Origin: Viola odorata
Taxonomy: Eukaryota; Streptophyta; Magnoliopsida; Malpighiales; Violaceae
DNA length: 64,000 bases
Assembly (NCBI GenBank): GCA_963691705.1
Contig: OY829537.1
Location: 52,056,304 to 52,120,303, forward strand
Direction of reading: 5' to 3'
Below the pieces are notes generated by a model. The model worked only from the letters and a program-made list of their open reading frames with translations. It made no database searches and had not been told where the DNA came from. The stretch's first letter is position 1. Every line of letters starts with the position of its first letter. Positions 45,175-56,862 of the stretch are shown in pieces. A program made the translations under genes and the position numbers.

Positions 45175-47195
45175 ATGGCTTCAGATTCAGAATCCACGCC
45201 CCCTCATACTCGTGGCGGTCACGCACGTAGGGAACTTTTTTTCACGTCTTCGTCCAGTACGTATGTCACATCACGTGAAATTTCCTCTGTGCAGCCAGAC
45301 TTTCTTTTCGGATTGACAGCTGGCACATAATTTTCTCAACCGGGTACCCCGTTTTCTCAAACGAGTACCCCGTTTTTGCAAATGGGTTCCCTTGCTTCCT
45401 TAATGGGCGCCCCATTTTCTCACGTGGGCGGATCCAGTCACTCCGTCCCTCCGCTTGTAAGTTTTGGGATGGATACCTCGTTACTCCCTCGGTAAGCTCG
45501 ATGTTAGCTCTTCGTGCCTACTTGGATTATTTGATCGGGATGGCAGCAGGCCCCACTTCCACCACCGCGACATCAAGTGTGCCTCCTCGAGTTATTTTCA
45601 CTCCGTCTATTGTCGCTGATCGACCAGTGTCGCCTCGACGCCAGACGAGTGTCCCTCTGACCTCACCTACGATAAGCACGCCATTCAGCTTTGTGCAACT
45701 GGCAGGCGGACAGGAGGAGCACTACATACCGCGGATACCGCGGATTCCTGTCTCTCAAGTAGAGCGGCCGCTAGATGAATACGGAGAGCGTTGGGATGAC
45801 AGAAGAGAGGGAGTCGGTAGAGAGGTATCTATGGAGCGGAGTGAGAGATCAGGCAGTAGGAGGCGTCGATCCCGTTCGCCCAGGAGTCGCAGCCGGTCTC
45901 CCCGGCAGCATCGCACCCCGGAGCCTCGAGGGCACAGTTGACACCTGGACGTGTCTCCTCCTCGTCATGATCGTGAGATCTTGGATGACACCACTGGTCA
46001 TCCTTTCACCCACCGTATAAGGCACCACAGGGTCAGCCGACATGTCAAGCTCCCCACGGAGTCGTACGACGGCACCAGAGACCCCATTTCACATCTCAAC
46101 AAGGTGAAGGACTTCATCCAGTTTCAGACGCACAGCGACGCGGCGTTGTGTCAGATATTCGTTATGACATTGTCAGGAGTGGCTCGCCTCTGGTTTGAAG
46201 GGCTTCCCGCTCGATCAATTGACAATTTCCAGCAACTAGAGGCCAAGTTTAAGAGCCGCTTCAGCACAGCTATCCCTATTCGGAAATCCGCGGCAGCCTT
46301 GTTTGATATATGTAGAAAGCCAGAGGAGTCTTTGAATAGTTATCTTGGTCGCTTTGATATGGAAATGTCATTAACCCCCGGCATCACTATTGATTTTGCT
46401 ATAGAAGCTTTGAAGCGGAATTGTGGATATGGGAAGCTGAGGGATACGTTGATGGTGGACCCCCCAACGACCTTAGATGCGTTAAGATTGAAGACCCACA
46501 ATTATGCGAGAATGGAAGAGGAGGAGTATAGAAGCAGGATGCGGGATACGCCCCAGAGCGCCCCTCTTGCTCCTGCGGCTCAAGTCAGTACGACCCACGA
46601 TACCCGTCCAGGTGATGAATACACCCAGCGGAAAGATTACATTCCGAAGGCGTCGAGCCGCCAAAATGGTAACTTCTCTAGAGGAAGGGGCGACGGTCTG
46701 AATGTTCAGCGACAGGCGGATCCCCCTAAGGGTCGAACATACGATCCCGACCTCCCTCCCCTTACACTCCCGCGAGTGGAAATCTTAGCCATCATTCAGC
46801 AGCGGAACCTGCCGATTCGCTATCCCGCCCCTGTGAAGCCAGGGGTGGTCATGGGAGGAAGGGAAAACACTTTTTGTAAATTCCATAAGGTTAAGGGGCA
46901 TTCTACAGAGGCATGCAGGGAGTTAAAGTTGGCAATAAAGTGACTGTTGGAAGAAGGCTACCTTGGAGAGTTCGCCACTCGAATGAGAGAAGAAATTAGG
47001 AGTGACCCCCCACGCGGAGCACTAGGTGACCATCAATTGCCTCCTCCCCCTAGGAGCCGCGGGACTTCTGGCACAAGGGGGAAAGAGTTCCTAATGATGC
47101 ATGATGAGGACATTCCCATCATCAACATTATCGCTGGTGGCGCGTCGTTCCTCGACGAGATTACCCCAACAACGCTCTTGACGGGAGAGAAGTGA
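45175..47195 (+). pseudogene. gag: B copy 2 gag
   Basis: ATG 45175 (MASDSEST). The N-terminal region has short repeats of the type TPFSQ. A TAA at 45328 and frame changes before 45501 break it. From 45501 an RS-rich stretch (RRRRSRSPRSRSRSPRQ) leads to the gag domain at 45951-46530 (VARLWFEGLPARSIDNFQQL). The zinc knuckle CKFHKVKGHSTEAC lies at about 46876. TGA at 46941 replaces an arginine codon, and the tail runs to 47195. It is the best template in the window for the B capsid protein but is not functional. Confidence 0.87.
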
Positions 47196-47246
47196 AAATG
47201 AGAAGGCCAGCCGACAAAAAAGGGAGCGATTGATGCGCTTGACAGG

Positions 47247-48683
47247 ATGGTAATATCTTTCTCGGAAGCGCATGAGAAGGGCGTTGTCTTCCCTCATAAT
47301 GATGCGTTAGTAGTTACACCAGTTATTGGGAGCCATGGGGTGCGAAGGACCCTCATTGATAACGGCAGTGCGGTAAACCTATTCTCGTTGGAAGCATATA
47401 ATCTCATGAAACGCCCTGCCAGCGAACTGGCGCCCTGCAAGAAACCAATTATCGGAGTGGACAGCATCCCTATACCTGTAATTGGAATCACAGTGCTGCC
47501 TGTGTATTTCAGAGAAGATGCGTCGAAACGATCAGAAGAATTGATGTTCTTGGTCGTGGATCTCATCCTACCGTATAATGCCATTCTAGGGCGGCCATTC
47601 CTCAATCTTTTTGGGGCGGCGGTATCTCAGAAACATCTCAGGATGAAATACCCCTCGTGGGAAGGGGTAGTATCGATCAAGGGCGACCAAAAGCTAGCCG
47701 TCGAGTGTTATTCGCTCATGATTCAAAAAAGTTGTGATCAATATGTGTGTGTGGCAGCGGACCCCTATGAGCAAAGGGATGAAAGGAGAACCCAGCCAGT
47801 AGATGGGATGGTACCCATCCACGTTCAGGGCAATGAGGAAGCGAGCTTCCAGGCCAGTGAAAGGTTGACCCCTGAAGAGAGAGCTCAATTAGCTCAGCTG
47901 TTGAACAAGTGCAAAGGAGAGTTCGCGTGGAAACCGGCGGACATGCCTGGCGTGTCCAGGGAAGTGGCTGAGCACCGACTCAACGTCGACCCACATGCCA
48001 CGCCAGTTCAACAGAAGCGGCGAGCATTCTCCGTGGAAAAAGCAGTGGTGATTGATAAGGAGGTAGCAAAATTGTCAGATGCGGGATTCATCCGAGAACT
48101 TCAATATCCCACTTGGCTGGCCAACCCCGTCTTAGTCCGCAAGCCCAACGGAGACTGGCGCATGTGCATTGATTTCACCAACTTGAACGACGCTTGCCCT
48201 AAGGATTGCTATCCGCTTCCTCGGATTGACCAGCTAGTCGATCAAGCGGCAGGATATGCGTATTTGAGTTCCTTGGACGCCAATTCTGGATACCATCAAA
48301 TTCCTATGGCCAAGGGGGATGAGGAAAAGACGACATTTATAACCTCGAAGGCCACCTATTGCTACACGGCAATGCCGTTCGGCTTAAAGAATGCAGAGGC
48401 GACCTTCCAACGTATGGCCAACAAAGTGTTTGAAAAGCAAATCGGGAGAAATATAGAAGCGTACGTAGATGATGTATTGGTCAAAAGCAGAAGTTTCAGT
48501 GACCATTTGGTCGATTTGCAGGAAGTGTTTGATACATTAAGGAAGTACCAGATAAAGCTGAACCGCCGCAAGTGCGCGTTCGCATTTCAGACGGGAAAAT
48601 TCCTTGGGTATGTGGTAAGCCGAAAGGGCATTCAGCCGAACCCGTCGAAGGTTAAGGCTATCCATGATATGGTATCGCCGTGA
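47247..48683 (+). pseudogene. pol: B copy 2 protease and reverse transcriptase
   Basis: An open frame of 478 codons. The protease active site TLIDNGSAVNLF is at residues 35-46 and the ILGRPFLNLFG signature follows at about 113. RT domains then run in order: MCIDFTNLNDACPKDCYPLP, SLDANSGYHQIPMA, AMPFGLKNAEATFQRM, and catalytic YVDD at residues 406-409. The frame ends at TGA 48681, where copy 1 has CGA, just before RNase H. This is the most intact enzyme region of either copy. Confidence 0.92.
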
Positions 48684-48722
48684 ACCCTCCAGGAAGTTCA
48701 GAGATTAATAGGGTGCGTCATT

Positions 48723-49270
48723 GTGCTAGGACGGTTCATCTCTAAGCAGGGCGAGAAGTGCCTGCCGTTCTTCAAAGTCATACGCAAGAAAGCTCCCTTC
48801 GGATGGACACAAGAATGCGAAGAGGCGTTCATGGGTTTGAAATCTTACTTGTCGTCCGACTTGGTGCTAACACGACCAGAGCCGGGCGACACTTTATTCT
48901 TGTACCTTGGCGTCTCGGATGAAGTGGTCAGTGTTATTCTGGTCCGGGAGGATAATTACGCCCACCGACCCGTCTTCTTCGTCAGTCATGTGTTAAAAGA
49001 TGCCGAGGTGCGGTACACCCACCTTAAGAAGGTGGCGTTCGCCCTGATACAGTCCACACGAAAGATGGACAGATATTTTCAGGCCCATCCGGTCACCGTG
49101 CTCACGGACCAGCCTTTGAGAAGGATTTTCAGGAAACCAGAATCCTCGGGGAGGATGTTGATCTGGTCAATTGAGCTAGAACAATATGGACTACAATACA
49201 AAGCTCAGCTGTCTGTAAAAGCTCAGGTTTTGGCGGATTTCATAGTCGAGTGCACATTTACTAGGGACAA
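48723..49270 (+). pseudogene. pol: B copy 2 RNase H
   Basis: Reads ISKQGEKCLPFFKVIRKKAP, TLFLYLGVSDEVVSVILVRE and HLKKVAFALIQSTRKMDRYF, the gypsy-type RNase H that follows RT. It stays open past 49270, but from about 49255 the frame enters a short insertion with an inverted repeat and then the wrong frame. Confidence 0.85.
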
Positions 49271-49355
49271 GGCGAATTTCATAGCCGAGTGCAAATCTTT
49301 GTATCACATTTACTTGAGAGGAAAGGCAGTGATACAAAGATCTTACCCTCAGAAG
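49265..49355. repeat. Insertion with inverted repeat in B copy 2
   Basis: Compared with copy 1, this segment holds a partial duplication of 'gatttcatagccgagtgc' and an inverted repeat atctttgtatcac / gtgatacaaagat around a 20-base loop. It disrupts the junction of the two RNase H domains. Confidence 0.6.
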
Positions 49356-49364
49356 CCCCCGCGG

Positions 49365-49930
49365 ATACATGGGTCATCTATGTGGATGACGCCAAAAAAT
49401 AGGAGCTGGCGGGAGCTGGAATATACATGGTCGGGCCGCACGATGTGCAAGTGCGGTACGCCATCAGAATCCTACAACCGTTGTCCAACAACGCAGCAGT
49501 GTATGAAGCGTTATTGGCGGGGCTTAGAGTAGGAAGGAATCTCTTCGCCAAAACTGAGAATGACCTGGTAGCAGGAGCCCCACAGTTGAAGATGCGAGGG
49601 GACTCCAAGTTCATAATTGATCAAGTCTTGGGACATTCCCAAGCTAGAGAACCGATCATGGCGCAATACCTCTCGAAAGTGAAAAGGGAGTTGGCAGAAA
49701 TGGAACAAAGCGGTGTGTGTGTCACTTTCGAACACATCCCGCGGGAGGATAATACCGAGGCGGAAAGTCTTGCCAAGACGGCAGCCAACCAGGAGGCCGT
49801 CATTCCAGAGGGCGTGTACTATGAAGAAAGGTCATTGCCGTCCTTCATGGAGGAGCAGCCAGCGATAAAATTTTTGAAACACGACGAGCTACCCAGCGAC
49901 AGTGCAGAGAAGAAAAAAGTATTGAAGTAA
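49365..49930 (+). pseudogene. pol: B copy 2 archaeal-type RNase H and start of integrase
   Basis: Contains IYMVGPHDVQ..., LQPLSNNAAVYEALLAGLRV and MRGDSKFIIDQVLGHSQARE. The AEYEAL catalytic glutamate seen in copy 1 is valine here, and the first site reads VDDAK rather than VDGAK, so it would be inactive. The frame continues with the linker to integrase (FEHIPREDNTEAESLAKTAA) and stops at TAA 49928, where copy 1 has CAA. A short gap relative to copy 1 lies near 49858. Confidence 0.83.
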
Positions 49931-51085
49931 GTGGCGAGGTGCACTTATTATGATGGGGCACTAATTCGGAGATGTTTCTCGCACTCGGCCGTAAAATGCA
50001 TAACGGAACAAGAAGGCCTCCATACCCTACGAGAGATTCACGAAGGCATCTGCGGCATGCATGTGTCGGGTGGTACCATGGCCGCGCAGGTATTTCGGTC
50101 AGGATTCTATTGGCCCACTCTTCGTAGGGATTGTAACAACTTTGTGCAGTCATGCCATAAATGTCAAGAATTTGCCAAAATACCTCGACGACCTGCCACT
50201 GAAATATCTCAGATCGTGGCACCTTGTCCTTTTGCTAAGTGAGGAATCGATATTTTAGGCCCTTTTCCTAAGGCGAGGTCCCAACTGAAATTTGTAATTG
50301 TGGCAGTGGACTACTTTACTAAATGGGCAGAAGCAGAAGCAGTAGCCACCATTACGACGGAAAAGGTATGGCACTTCTTTAAGCACCAAGTGATCATGCG
50401 CTTCGGAGTACCTCGCGTGCTAGTTAGTGACAACGGGGCGCAATTTACCAGCCGCTTCTTCAAGGAGCAATGCGAAGAATTTCAGATCGAACAGAGGTTC
50501 TCCTCTATGGTGCATCCCTAGACTAATGGCCAGGCGGAGGTGACCAACCGAAGCATTCTGAGCGGTATCAAGAAAAATCTGGAGGGGTCGAAAAATAAGT
50601 GGCCAGATGAGTTACCCTATGTAATGTGGGCTTACCGCATGACCGTCAAAACTAGTACGGGGGAAACGCCTTTTGCGATGGCTTTTGGTACCGAAGCAGT
50701 AACACCTGTCGAAATTGGCACCCTAAGCTTGAGGGTGGAATATTTCAAGGAGGAATTAAATGAGGAGAGGTTACGAGCTAACCTTGAAATGCTACCTGAG
50801 GCACGCGAGGAAGCTCTCTTGAAAATAATGCACTACAAAAGAAGAATGGCGCGGTATCACAACAGACACGTTAAGGAGCGCCTGCTCAAAGCGGGAGACC
50901 TCGTGCTCAGGGACAAGCGAGCGGCGGGCCAACGAATGTGGAAGCTCAACTCAAACTGGGAAGGCCCGTACCGCGTCACTTGTGTTATCGGAAAGGGGGC
51001 GTATCACCTCGAAACGGTTGACGGTACTTCCTTATCTAACTCTTGCAATATTGCTAGATTAAAATTGTATCATGCTAGAATTTGA
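49931..51085 (+). pseudogene. pol: B copy 2 integrase
   Basis: The HHCC module HEGICGMHVSGGTMAAQVFR ... CHKCQEF occupies 50038-50180. TGA at 50240 replaces the tryptophan before GIDILGPFPKA (first D). The second catalytic D is in VSDNGAQFTS (about 50425), and TAG at 50519 replaces CAG. The third catalytic residue is in NGQAEVTNRSIL. The C-terminal part from 50540 is open to 51085 and ends with GPYRVTCVIGKGAYHL (GPY/F) and LKLYHARI. There is no chromodomain. Confidence 0.9.
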
Positions 51086-52430
51086 CATGTCGTTGGGCAT
51101 GGTTTTTGAAAATCAAAATTTTGTGAAATGAAATTTTGACATGCCGTGGGCATGGTCTTGAAATTCTGAAATTTGACATGCCGGTGGGCATGGTTTTAAA
51201 ATTGAAATTTGTAAAATGTGACATGCCGTTGGGCATGGTTTTGAAATCGAGAAATTATGAAATTTTACATGTCGTTGAGCATGGTCTTTAAAATTGAAAT
51301 ATCGACATGTCGTGGGCCTGGCCTTGAAATTATGAAATTTTGACATGCCGTGGGAATGGTCTTGAAATTATGAAATTTTGACATGCCGTGGGCATGGTCT
51401 TGAAATTCTGAAATTTGACATGCCGGTGGGCATGGTTTTAAAATTGAAATTTTTAAAATGTGACATGCCATTGGGCATGGTTTTGAAATCGAGAAATTAT
51501 GAAATTTGACATGCCGTTGAGCATGGTCTTTAAAATTGAAATATCGACATGCCGTGGGCATGGCTTTGAAATTAAAATTTTGACATGCCGGGGGCATGGT
51601 CTTTGAAATTGAAATTTTGAAATTTGACATGCCGTAGGCATGGTCTTGAAATTGAAATATCGACATGCCGTGGGCATGGTCTTTGAAATTGAAATTTTGA
51701 CATGCCGGGGGCATGGTCTTTGAAATTGAAATTTTGAAATTTGACATGCCGTGGGCATGGTCTTGAAATTATAAAATTTTGACATGCCGTGGGCATGGTC
51801 TTGAAATTTTGAAATTTGACATGCTGGTGGGCATGGTTTTAAAATTGAAATTTGTAAAATGTGACATGCCGGGGGGCATGGTTTTGAAATCGAGAAATTT
51901 TGAAATTTGACATGCCGTGGGCATGGTCTTGAAATTGAAATATCGACATGCAGTGGGCATGGTCTTTGAAATTGAAATTTTGACATGCCGGGGGCATGGT
52001 CTTTGAAATTGAAATTTTGAAATTTGACATGCCGTGGGCATGGTCTTGAAATTGAAATATCGACATGTTGTGGGCATGGTCTTTGAAATTGAAATTTTGA
52101 TATGCCGGGGGCATGGTCTTTGAAATTGAAATTTTGAAATTTGACATGCTGTGGGCATGGTCTTGAAATTGAAATATCGACATGTCGTGGGCATGGTCTT
52201 TGAAATTGAAATTTTGACATGCCGTGGGCATGGTCTTGAAATTATGAAATTTTGAGGCCGTGGGCATGGTCTTGAAATTCTAAAATTTGACATGCCGGTG
52301 GGCATGGTTTTAAAATTGAAATTTGTAAAATATCGACATGTCGTGGGCATGGTCTTTGAAATTTAAATTTTGACATGCCGTGAGCATGGTCTTGAAATTG
52401 AAATTTCGACATGCCGTGGGCATGGTCTAA
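51085..52430. repeat. Minisatellite grown from the pol stop-codon region
   Basis: I count about 34 copies of a unit carrying gacatgccgtgggcatggtc and gaaatt runs, spacing 35-46 bp, mean about 39. The first unit overlaps the pol stop codon (agaatttgaCATG). Higher-order periods of about 117 bp (three units; 51910, 52027, 52144) and about 242 bp (51139-51268 against 51382-51510) are visible. The unit core catgcc-gtg-ggcatg is an inverted repeat. Copy 1 has one unit at 29497-29520. Confidence 0.93.
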
Positions 52431-53425
52431 CAATTGTTGTGGAAATATTTCTTGTTCGTTGTTGGTTGTCTGTGTAATGTGCAGAGAAGGAAAGGAGGAT
52501 GTCGGGGGTGAAAAGTCCTAGCCTTGGGGCAGAATGGGCTAATACAGATGGATCGTCAAGACGAGGCACGCCCCGGCAATCCTAATATATGGTGCTGGAA
52601 GTGAAAAATTCTGGCTTTGCGAGGTCGGCCTTGATCAGGCGGCTCGCCAAGACGAGACACGCTCCAGCACTGTCGGGAGTGAAAAATCCTGTCCTGGGGA
52701 AACCCAGAGAGGGCACGCCCCCACTCCCCTGGGGGTGTAAAGTCCTATCCTTGTGACAGCCCGTGCTCACATAGGCGGATGATCATTAAGTGAGGCACGA
52801 CCCTAAGGAAGATAAAAACTCCACCTCGCAAGTGAAAATCCTATCCTTACGATGGTAGCACTAACATAGGCACCTCGTTAAGAGAGGGCACGTTCCGAGG
52901 TGTGAGGGCAACGCTGAGGAAGTGAAAAGTCCTATCCTCATGATGGCCAGCCCTGATCAGGCGGCGCACTGAGAGAGGGCACTTCCCAGCCGATTAAAGA
53001 AATAAGAAAGGTCACGGTACCCCAGCTAGTAGCCGGAAGGGACAAACCCGGTAAAGTTTGGCTGGAAGAGTACGTGACACGAGCGACATCGGGGGAGATC
53101 GCGCCACACCCCGAGGTAATTAAGATATTTTAGTAGATGTCGCTGATAATATAAATGATAAATGAAAATGTGCAGAAAATTCGGCACAAGCGACATCTCT
53201 GGGGATCGTGCTAAGTAAGAGAGGAGCACGCGCGGCAATGCCCCAAGGTAATTAAGATTTTTTGAGAATATGTCGCTACTAACAAAGTGATAAGTAAAAA
53301 TGTGCAGAAAATTGTGCGAACTGTTTACACACGAGAGGGGATACTTGCCCAAACAAAAGGCCCTAAAAAACACAAAAAGGGGCAAAGAAGTCAGAGCACC
53401 CGATGGACAAAAAGAGAAGTGACAT
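52431..53425. repeat. B copy 2 3' region with degenerate repeats
   Basis: Diverged ~80-bp units at 52500-52990 are homologous to 29590-30120. Then come two copies of a ~115-bp block (gcgacatc ... ccaaggtaattaagat ... gaaaatgtgcagaaaatt) at about 53080-53190 and 53195-53310. No gene seen. Confidence 0.75.
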
Positions 53426-55746
53426 TCACGGCCCGGGCATGCTGCTGTCCCCCTCGTCAGGTCGTGGCCTTTTCGCCTGGCGGTAGCCCTCTTCTGTGAG
53501 GAACCCGGACTTTTGCTTGAAGAGGCGGATGATGGCGTCAGCGTCGAAGAAATGGCGGCCGTGACACTCAATGAAGTAGTCGGCCATGAGGCCTGCTATT
53601 TGCTCCATAAACCACTTGCATTTGTCCGCCGTTTCCTCCATAAGGGTGGCATTCTTGCCTTGCTCCACTTGAAGGGCGGCATCCCTGGTGGCCTGCTGTT
53701 CTCTGGCCTCTTCCAACTCTTTCCTCGCAACTCCCAAACTGTTTTCCACACATTGTCGCTCCTCAACACTCTTCCGCAGCTCCTCTTGAGTTTCATGAAG
53801 TTCCCTTTGGTACTTGCTAATTTCTTCCGAGAGCTGGTGGGTAGTGTTGTGCCATTCCTAGGAGGAAGATTGGAGAGAGCTCATTCGTCTCGTCACATTC
53901 CTAGACCAGTAATGGAAACCCTGAAAGCTAGAGAATAGATGAGTCCTTATCTGCTGCAATTGTTCACCCTCGGCAACGGAGAGGAAGCCTTGCTCTTCCT
54001 CCTCAACTGACAACAGATGTCCTGCCAGTAAGGCGGATGTCGCTAGGGAGCTGTCGCCTCCTAACGCTGCGAACCCGCGCTGGCGAATGTTGCTTAAATC
54101 AACTTGATGGGTGGCGGCTCCGCTAGAGAGTATAGTTCTTAAGTCAGCCACCATGCGCGGAGTTTCTATTGGGGGAAGAGAGGGAAAGATTGTCTGAGCA
54201 GCCGTGGGAATGAAGAAGACATCAGGAGGGGATGGAGGGGAACGATTGGACGGCCCAACGTCAATATTGAAGCCGCTGGTCGGTAAGTTTGGAAAGTGCT
54301 CCTCTTCAAGATCCTCCAGAAAGTCCAGGGTATTGCCTAGAGGAGGAGATGATGCGGCAAAAGAGGAATGAAGCGGCGCAGAGGTAGCCTCGCTCCCTGC
54401 CGGGCCAGAGCCTTGGTCACCTGCCAAGGGACAGGTATTGGCAATGCCGCCCTGCTTACCCTGATCAGCGACAGAGTTGTCCGCTGAAGGAACGTCTTCA
54501 TTAAGACGGGGAAGCTTGGGGTCAAGAACGCTCGATAAATCCATACCGTCGCGCAAAGGAGTAGCGGAAGAGGCAACAGCAGCGGTATCCTACGCGCAAA
54601 AGACAAAGGGGAATTAAGAAACAAATAAAAATACATGGACGGGGAAAAATTTATAAAAACCACCTGAGCAGGAGGACGTGTAGGAGCGATAACGCGAAGG
54701 CGGAGAGTCCTTTTCTTTTTTCTAGCAAGAGGAGGATGAGAAGGCGACGCTTGTGTAGGAGCAACACCGGGGGAAGAAGTTGGAACAGTAGTCGACGTGG
54801 CAGTAGCCTCCATTCAGGGAAGAGAAGAAGACTCAGGCGCAGAAGCGGACACGTGCGTGGTGTCAGTCGCGGCGCCAACTGAGGTGGCGAAGGGGGCCTT
54901 TTTTCTCTCTTCCGCTGAGCTCTCTTCTCTCTTTTCTTCATACAATCAGGCTTCCACCCTGCAGGAGGATCTGTAAAAATAAGAAAAGAATGTTAGAGTT
55001 AGTATTGACGTGAAACAGCGAACAGAGGTGTGAGGCTCACTTTGAATGCAATCCTGGATGTTGCCTCAACACGCGAGTTCGCGAGTGCGAACACCAGGGA
55101 TCTCAGACAGATTGAGTAGCTTGTTCAGCCAGTCTTGGTCAGCTGGTCCTAACTCTGGCCTGCCACCCCAGGCAGCATCTCTGATGGCAAGATTAAAACT
55201 GGTCTGCCACAAAGGCTGGGGCAGATTGATGATGAAGAATCCCTTCTTCCAAGCATCAATAGAAGATTCAAGGAATAACAGCTTCCAGGTAAAGGGGTTT
55301 AGAGCTTCAACATCATAGCGAGGCGATATCACTATGATGCCGCTATTATGATGGTATAATTGAAAGAGGGAGTGGAGCAATAACAAGGAAGGAGATTCAT
55401 TCCCTACATATCTACAGAGGGCTATAAAAGCATAAATGCCACAATAGGAGTTCGGACTCGCATTCAGATCAAATTCAGAGAATAACTTGGCAATTAAAGG
55501 ATCTAGAGGCAGCCGAAAACCATAATGGAACATTTTGGCATAAAGAACCCTACTGTTGCCAGGTAATTCGCTATTAAGGCGAAGGGACTTTGGGGCAACT
55601 TCAGTAGAATACCCCTCCAACTGGTCGACAATGGCATTATAGCTCCGCAGGCGCCGTCGAAGGACGGCGGTGGAAGTAATGGTGGAAACAGTGGTATTAA
55701 CATCCCCCTCCCCGGCAGGGCGGGAATAACGGCGATTAGGAGCCAT
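53426..55746 (-). pseudogene. B copy 2 antisense gene 1 (Transposase_28-like), three exons
   Basis: Inferred exons on the minus strand: 55746-55041, 54970-54664 and 54599-53426, joined by introns of 70 and 64 bp with GT-AG ends. ATG 55746 gives MAPNRRYSRP. Exon 1 carries LNSELPGNSRVLYAKMFHYG, FRLPLDPLIAKLFSEFDLNA, ISPRYDVEALNPFTWKLLFL and INLPQPLWQTSFNLAIRD, the signature of the Transposase_28 'putative gypsy type transposon' family. Exon 2 is basic (WKPDCMKKREKRAQRKREKR). Exon 3 has an acidic/proline region (NIRQRGFAALGGDSSLATSA) and a coiled coil (ARKELEEAREQQATRDAALQ). Two stops break it: TGA near 55066 (CAG in copy 1) and TAG near 53862 (GAG in copy 1). Function is unknown. It is not the element's RT or integrase. 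Confidence 0.75.
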
Positions 55747-55902
55747 GAGCAAGGTTAAGAGAAGAATAGAAAGGAAGGTACCTGTGGTGAGAAGAAGATC
55801 GAAGCACCCGGGTGGCGGCGGATTGTAGGAGGAGGAAGAGGAATTGCTTTCCTTCTTTTTCGTTTCTTTAAAAGAGAAAGGCAATAAAAGATAAGAAGAA
55901 AG

Positions 55903-55924
55903 CACGTGGGGTTTTTATATATAA
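55903..55924 (-). promoter_or_regulatory. Promoter of antisense gene 1, copy 2
   Basis: Minus-strand TATATATAAAAAC at 55912-55924 lies about 165 bp before the ATG. A G-box CACGTG is at 55903-55908. Further upstream are TGACGTGTCA (55967-55978) and GACACGTGGG (about 56068), the latter partly conserved in copy 1. Confidence 0.6.
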
Positions 55925-56422
55925 ACCCCAGGAACAAAAGGGACGACGGGTCAAGCGATCGTGGCGCATGACGTGTCAGGGGCAGAGAAGCGCGGGAAGC
56001 AGGTACAACTCCTGAGGAGCGAAAAGACATGTTCAGTCTGCCAGTCCTATTAGCGTTCCCCTTTGATGACACGTGGGCTTAGAACATCATGACTGTTTTC
56101 TCCGTATCAAGCAAAAGGAGTCAGAGCATTAAATGCTCTGAAAAGGGCGCAGTCAAACCCCGCGGAAAGGAGCGGCAAGCCGTAATGGCACGGCATGCAA
56201 AAGGCAAAAGTACGAGAAAAAGTAGTGAAGCGGCATATGATAAAGATCGACATCGTCAAGAAACACACATTATTTGGTCAAGATTGTAAGGTTTGGTAAT
56301 TATTACAAGCAAAGAGGTGATGACAAAGTCCAAATGGAAAAATAATACAACAAGGGCGTAAGTAGAGAAGCGATGCCCCCAATCAAGCGGCATCAAATAG
56401 GCTCCCCCCAGGCGCGGACTTG

Positions 56423-56857
56423 TCACTCCTCTTCGGAGGAGAGGAAACCCTCTTGGCTCTCATCAATCTCTTTCATCCTTGCGGAGGCGTACCTGGCGAC
56501 CTTAGCAGGATCAGTGGCCCTACTGCGGTGTTGATCTGTCACCCCGGCGATAAAGGCCTGTTCAGTCTTCTTCTTCCACCATGCCACTTTCTTGAAAGCT
56601 TTCGACAGGTCGGCATCGCGGGATGATACCTCCTCAAGAAGGAATGAGTTCTTCTTTCTCTCAGCCACCAACTCAGCCTCCAAAGCTTCGACCTAGGCTT
56701 TTCCTTTGGATTTTTCCCGAGTAAGATCAGCACGGCACTCGCGCAGTTCGGCCTGAGCGTGTTTGTGGAGTCGCGACAGCTCCTCTACCTTTGCTAGCGC
56801 ACCAGAGTTTTGAGATTGTGCACCACGAGCCTTGATGAAGTAATGAAGTTGTCGAAA
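56423..56857 (-). pseudogene. B copy 2 antisense gene 2, 3' part
   Basis: Downstream piece of a gene split by element D. It carries the coiled-coil region (ALAKVEELSRLHKHAQAELR) and ends FLSSEEE with TGA at 56423. One in-frame TAG occurs near 56694, where copy 1 has a lysine codon. The frame joins that of the part at 62720 once the TSD is counted once. No signal or membrane segment is seen. Confidence 0.7.
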
Positions 56858-56862
56858 GGCAG
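56858..56862 (+). other. TSD of element D, left
   Basis: GGCAG, repeated at 62715-62719. Confidence 0.95.

Noticed and set aside
51265..52350. Long minus-strand ORFs (up to 255 codons) repeating phrases like ISISRPCPRHVKFQNF
   Set aside because: They are translations of the minisatellite, whose unit happens to lack stops in several frames. No start context, no family, and absent from copy 1.
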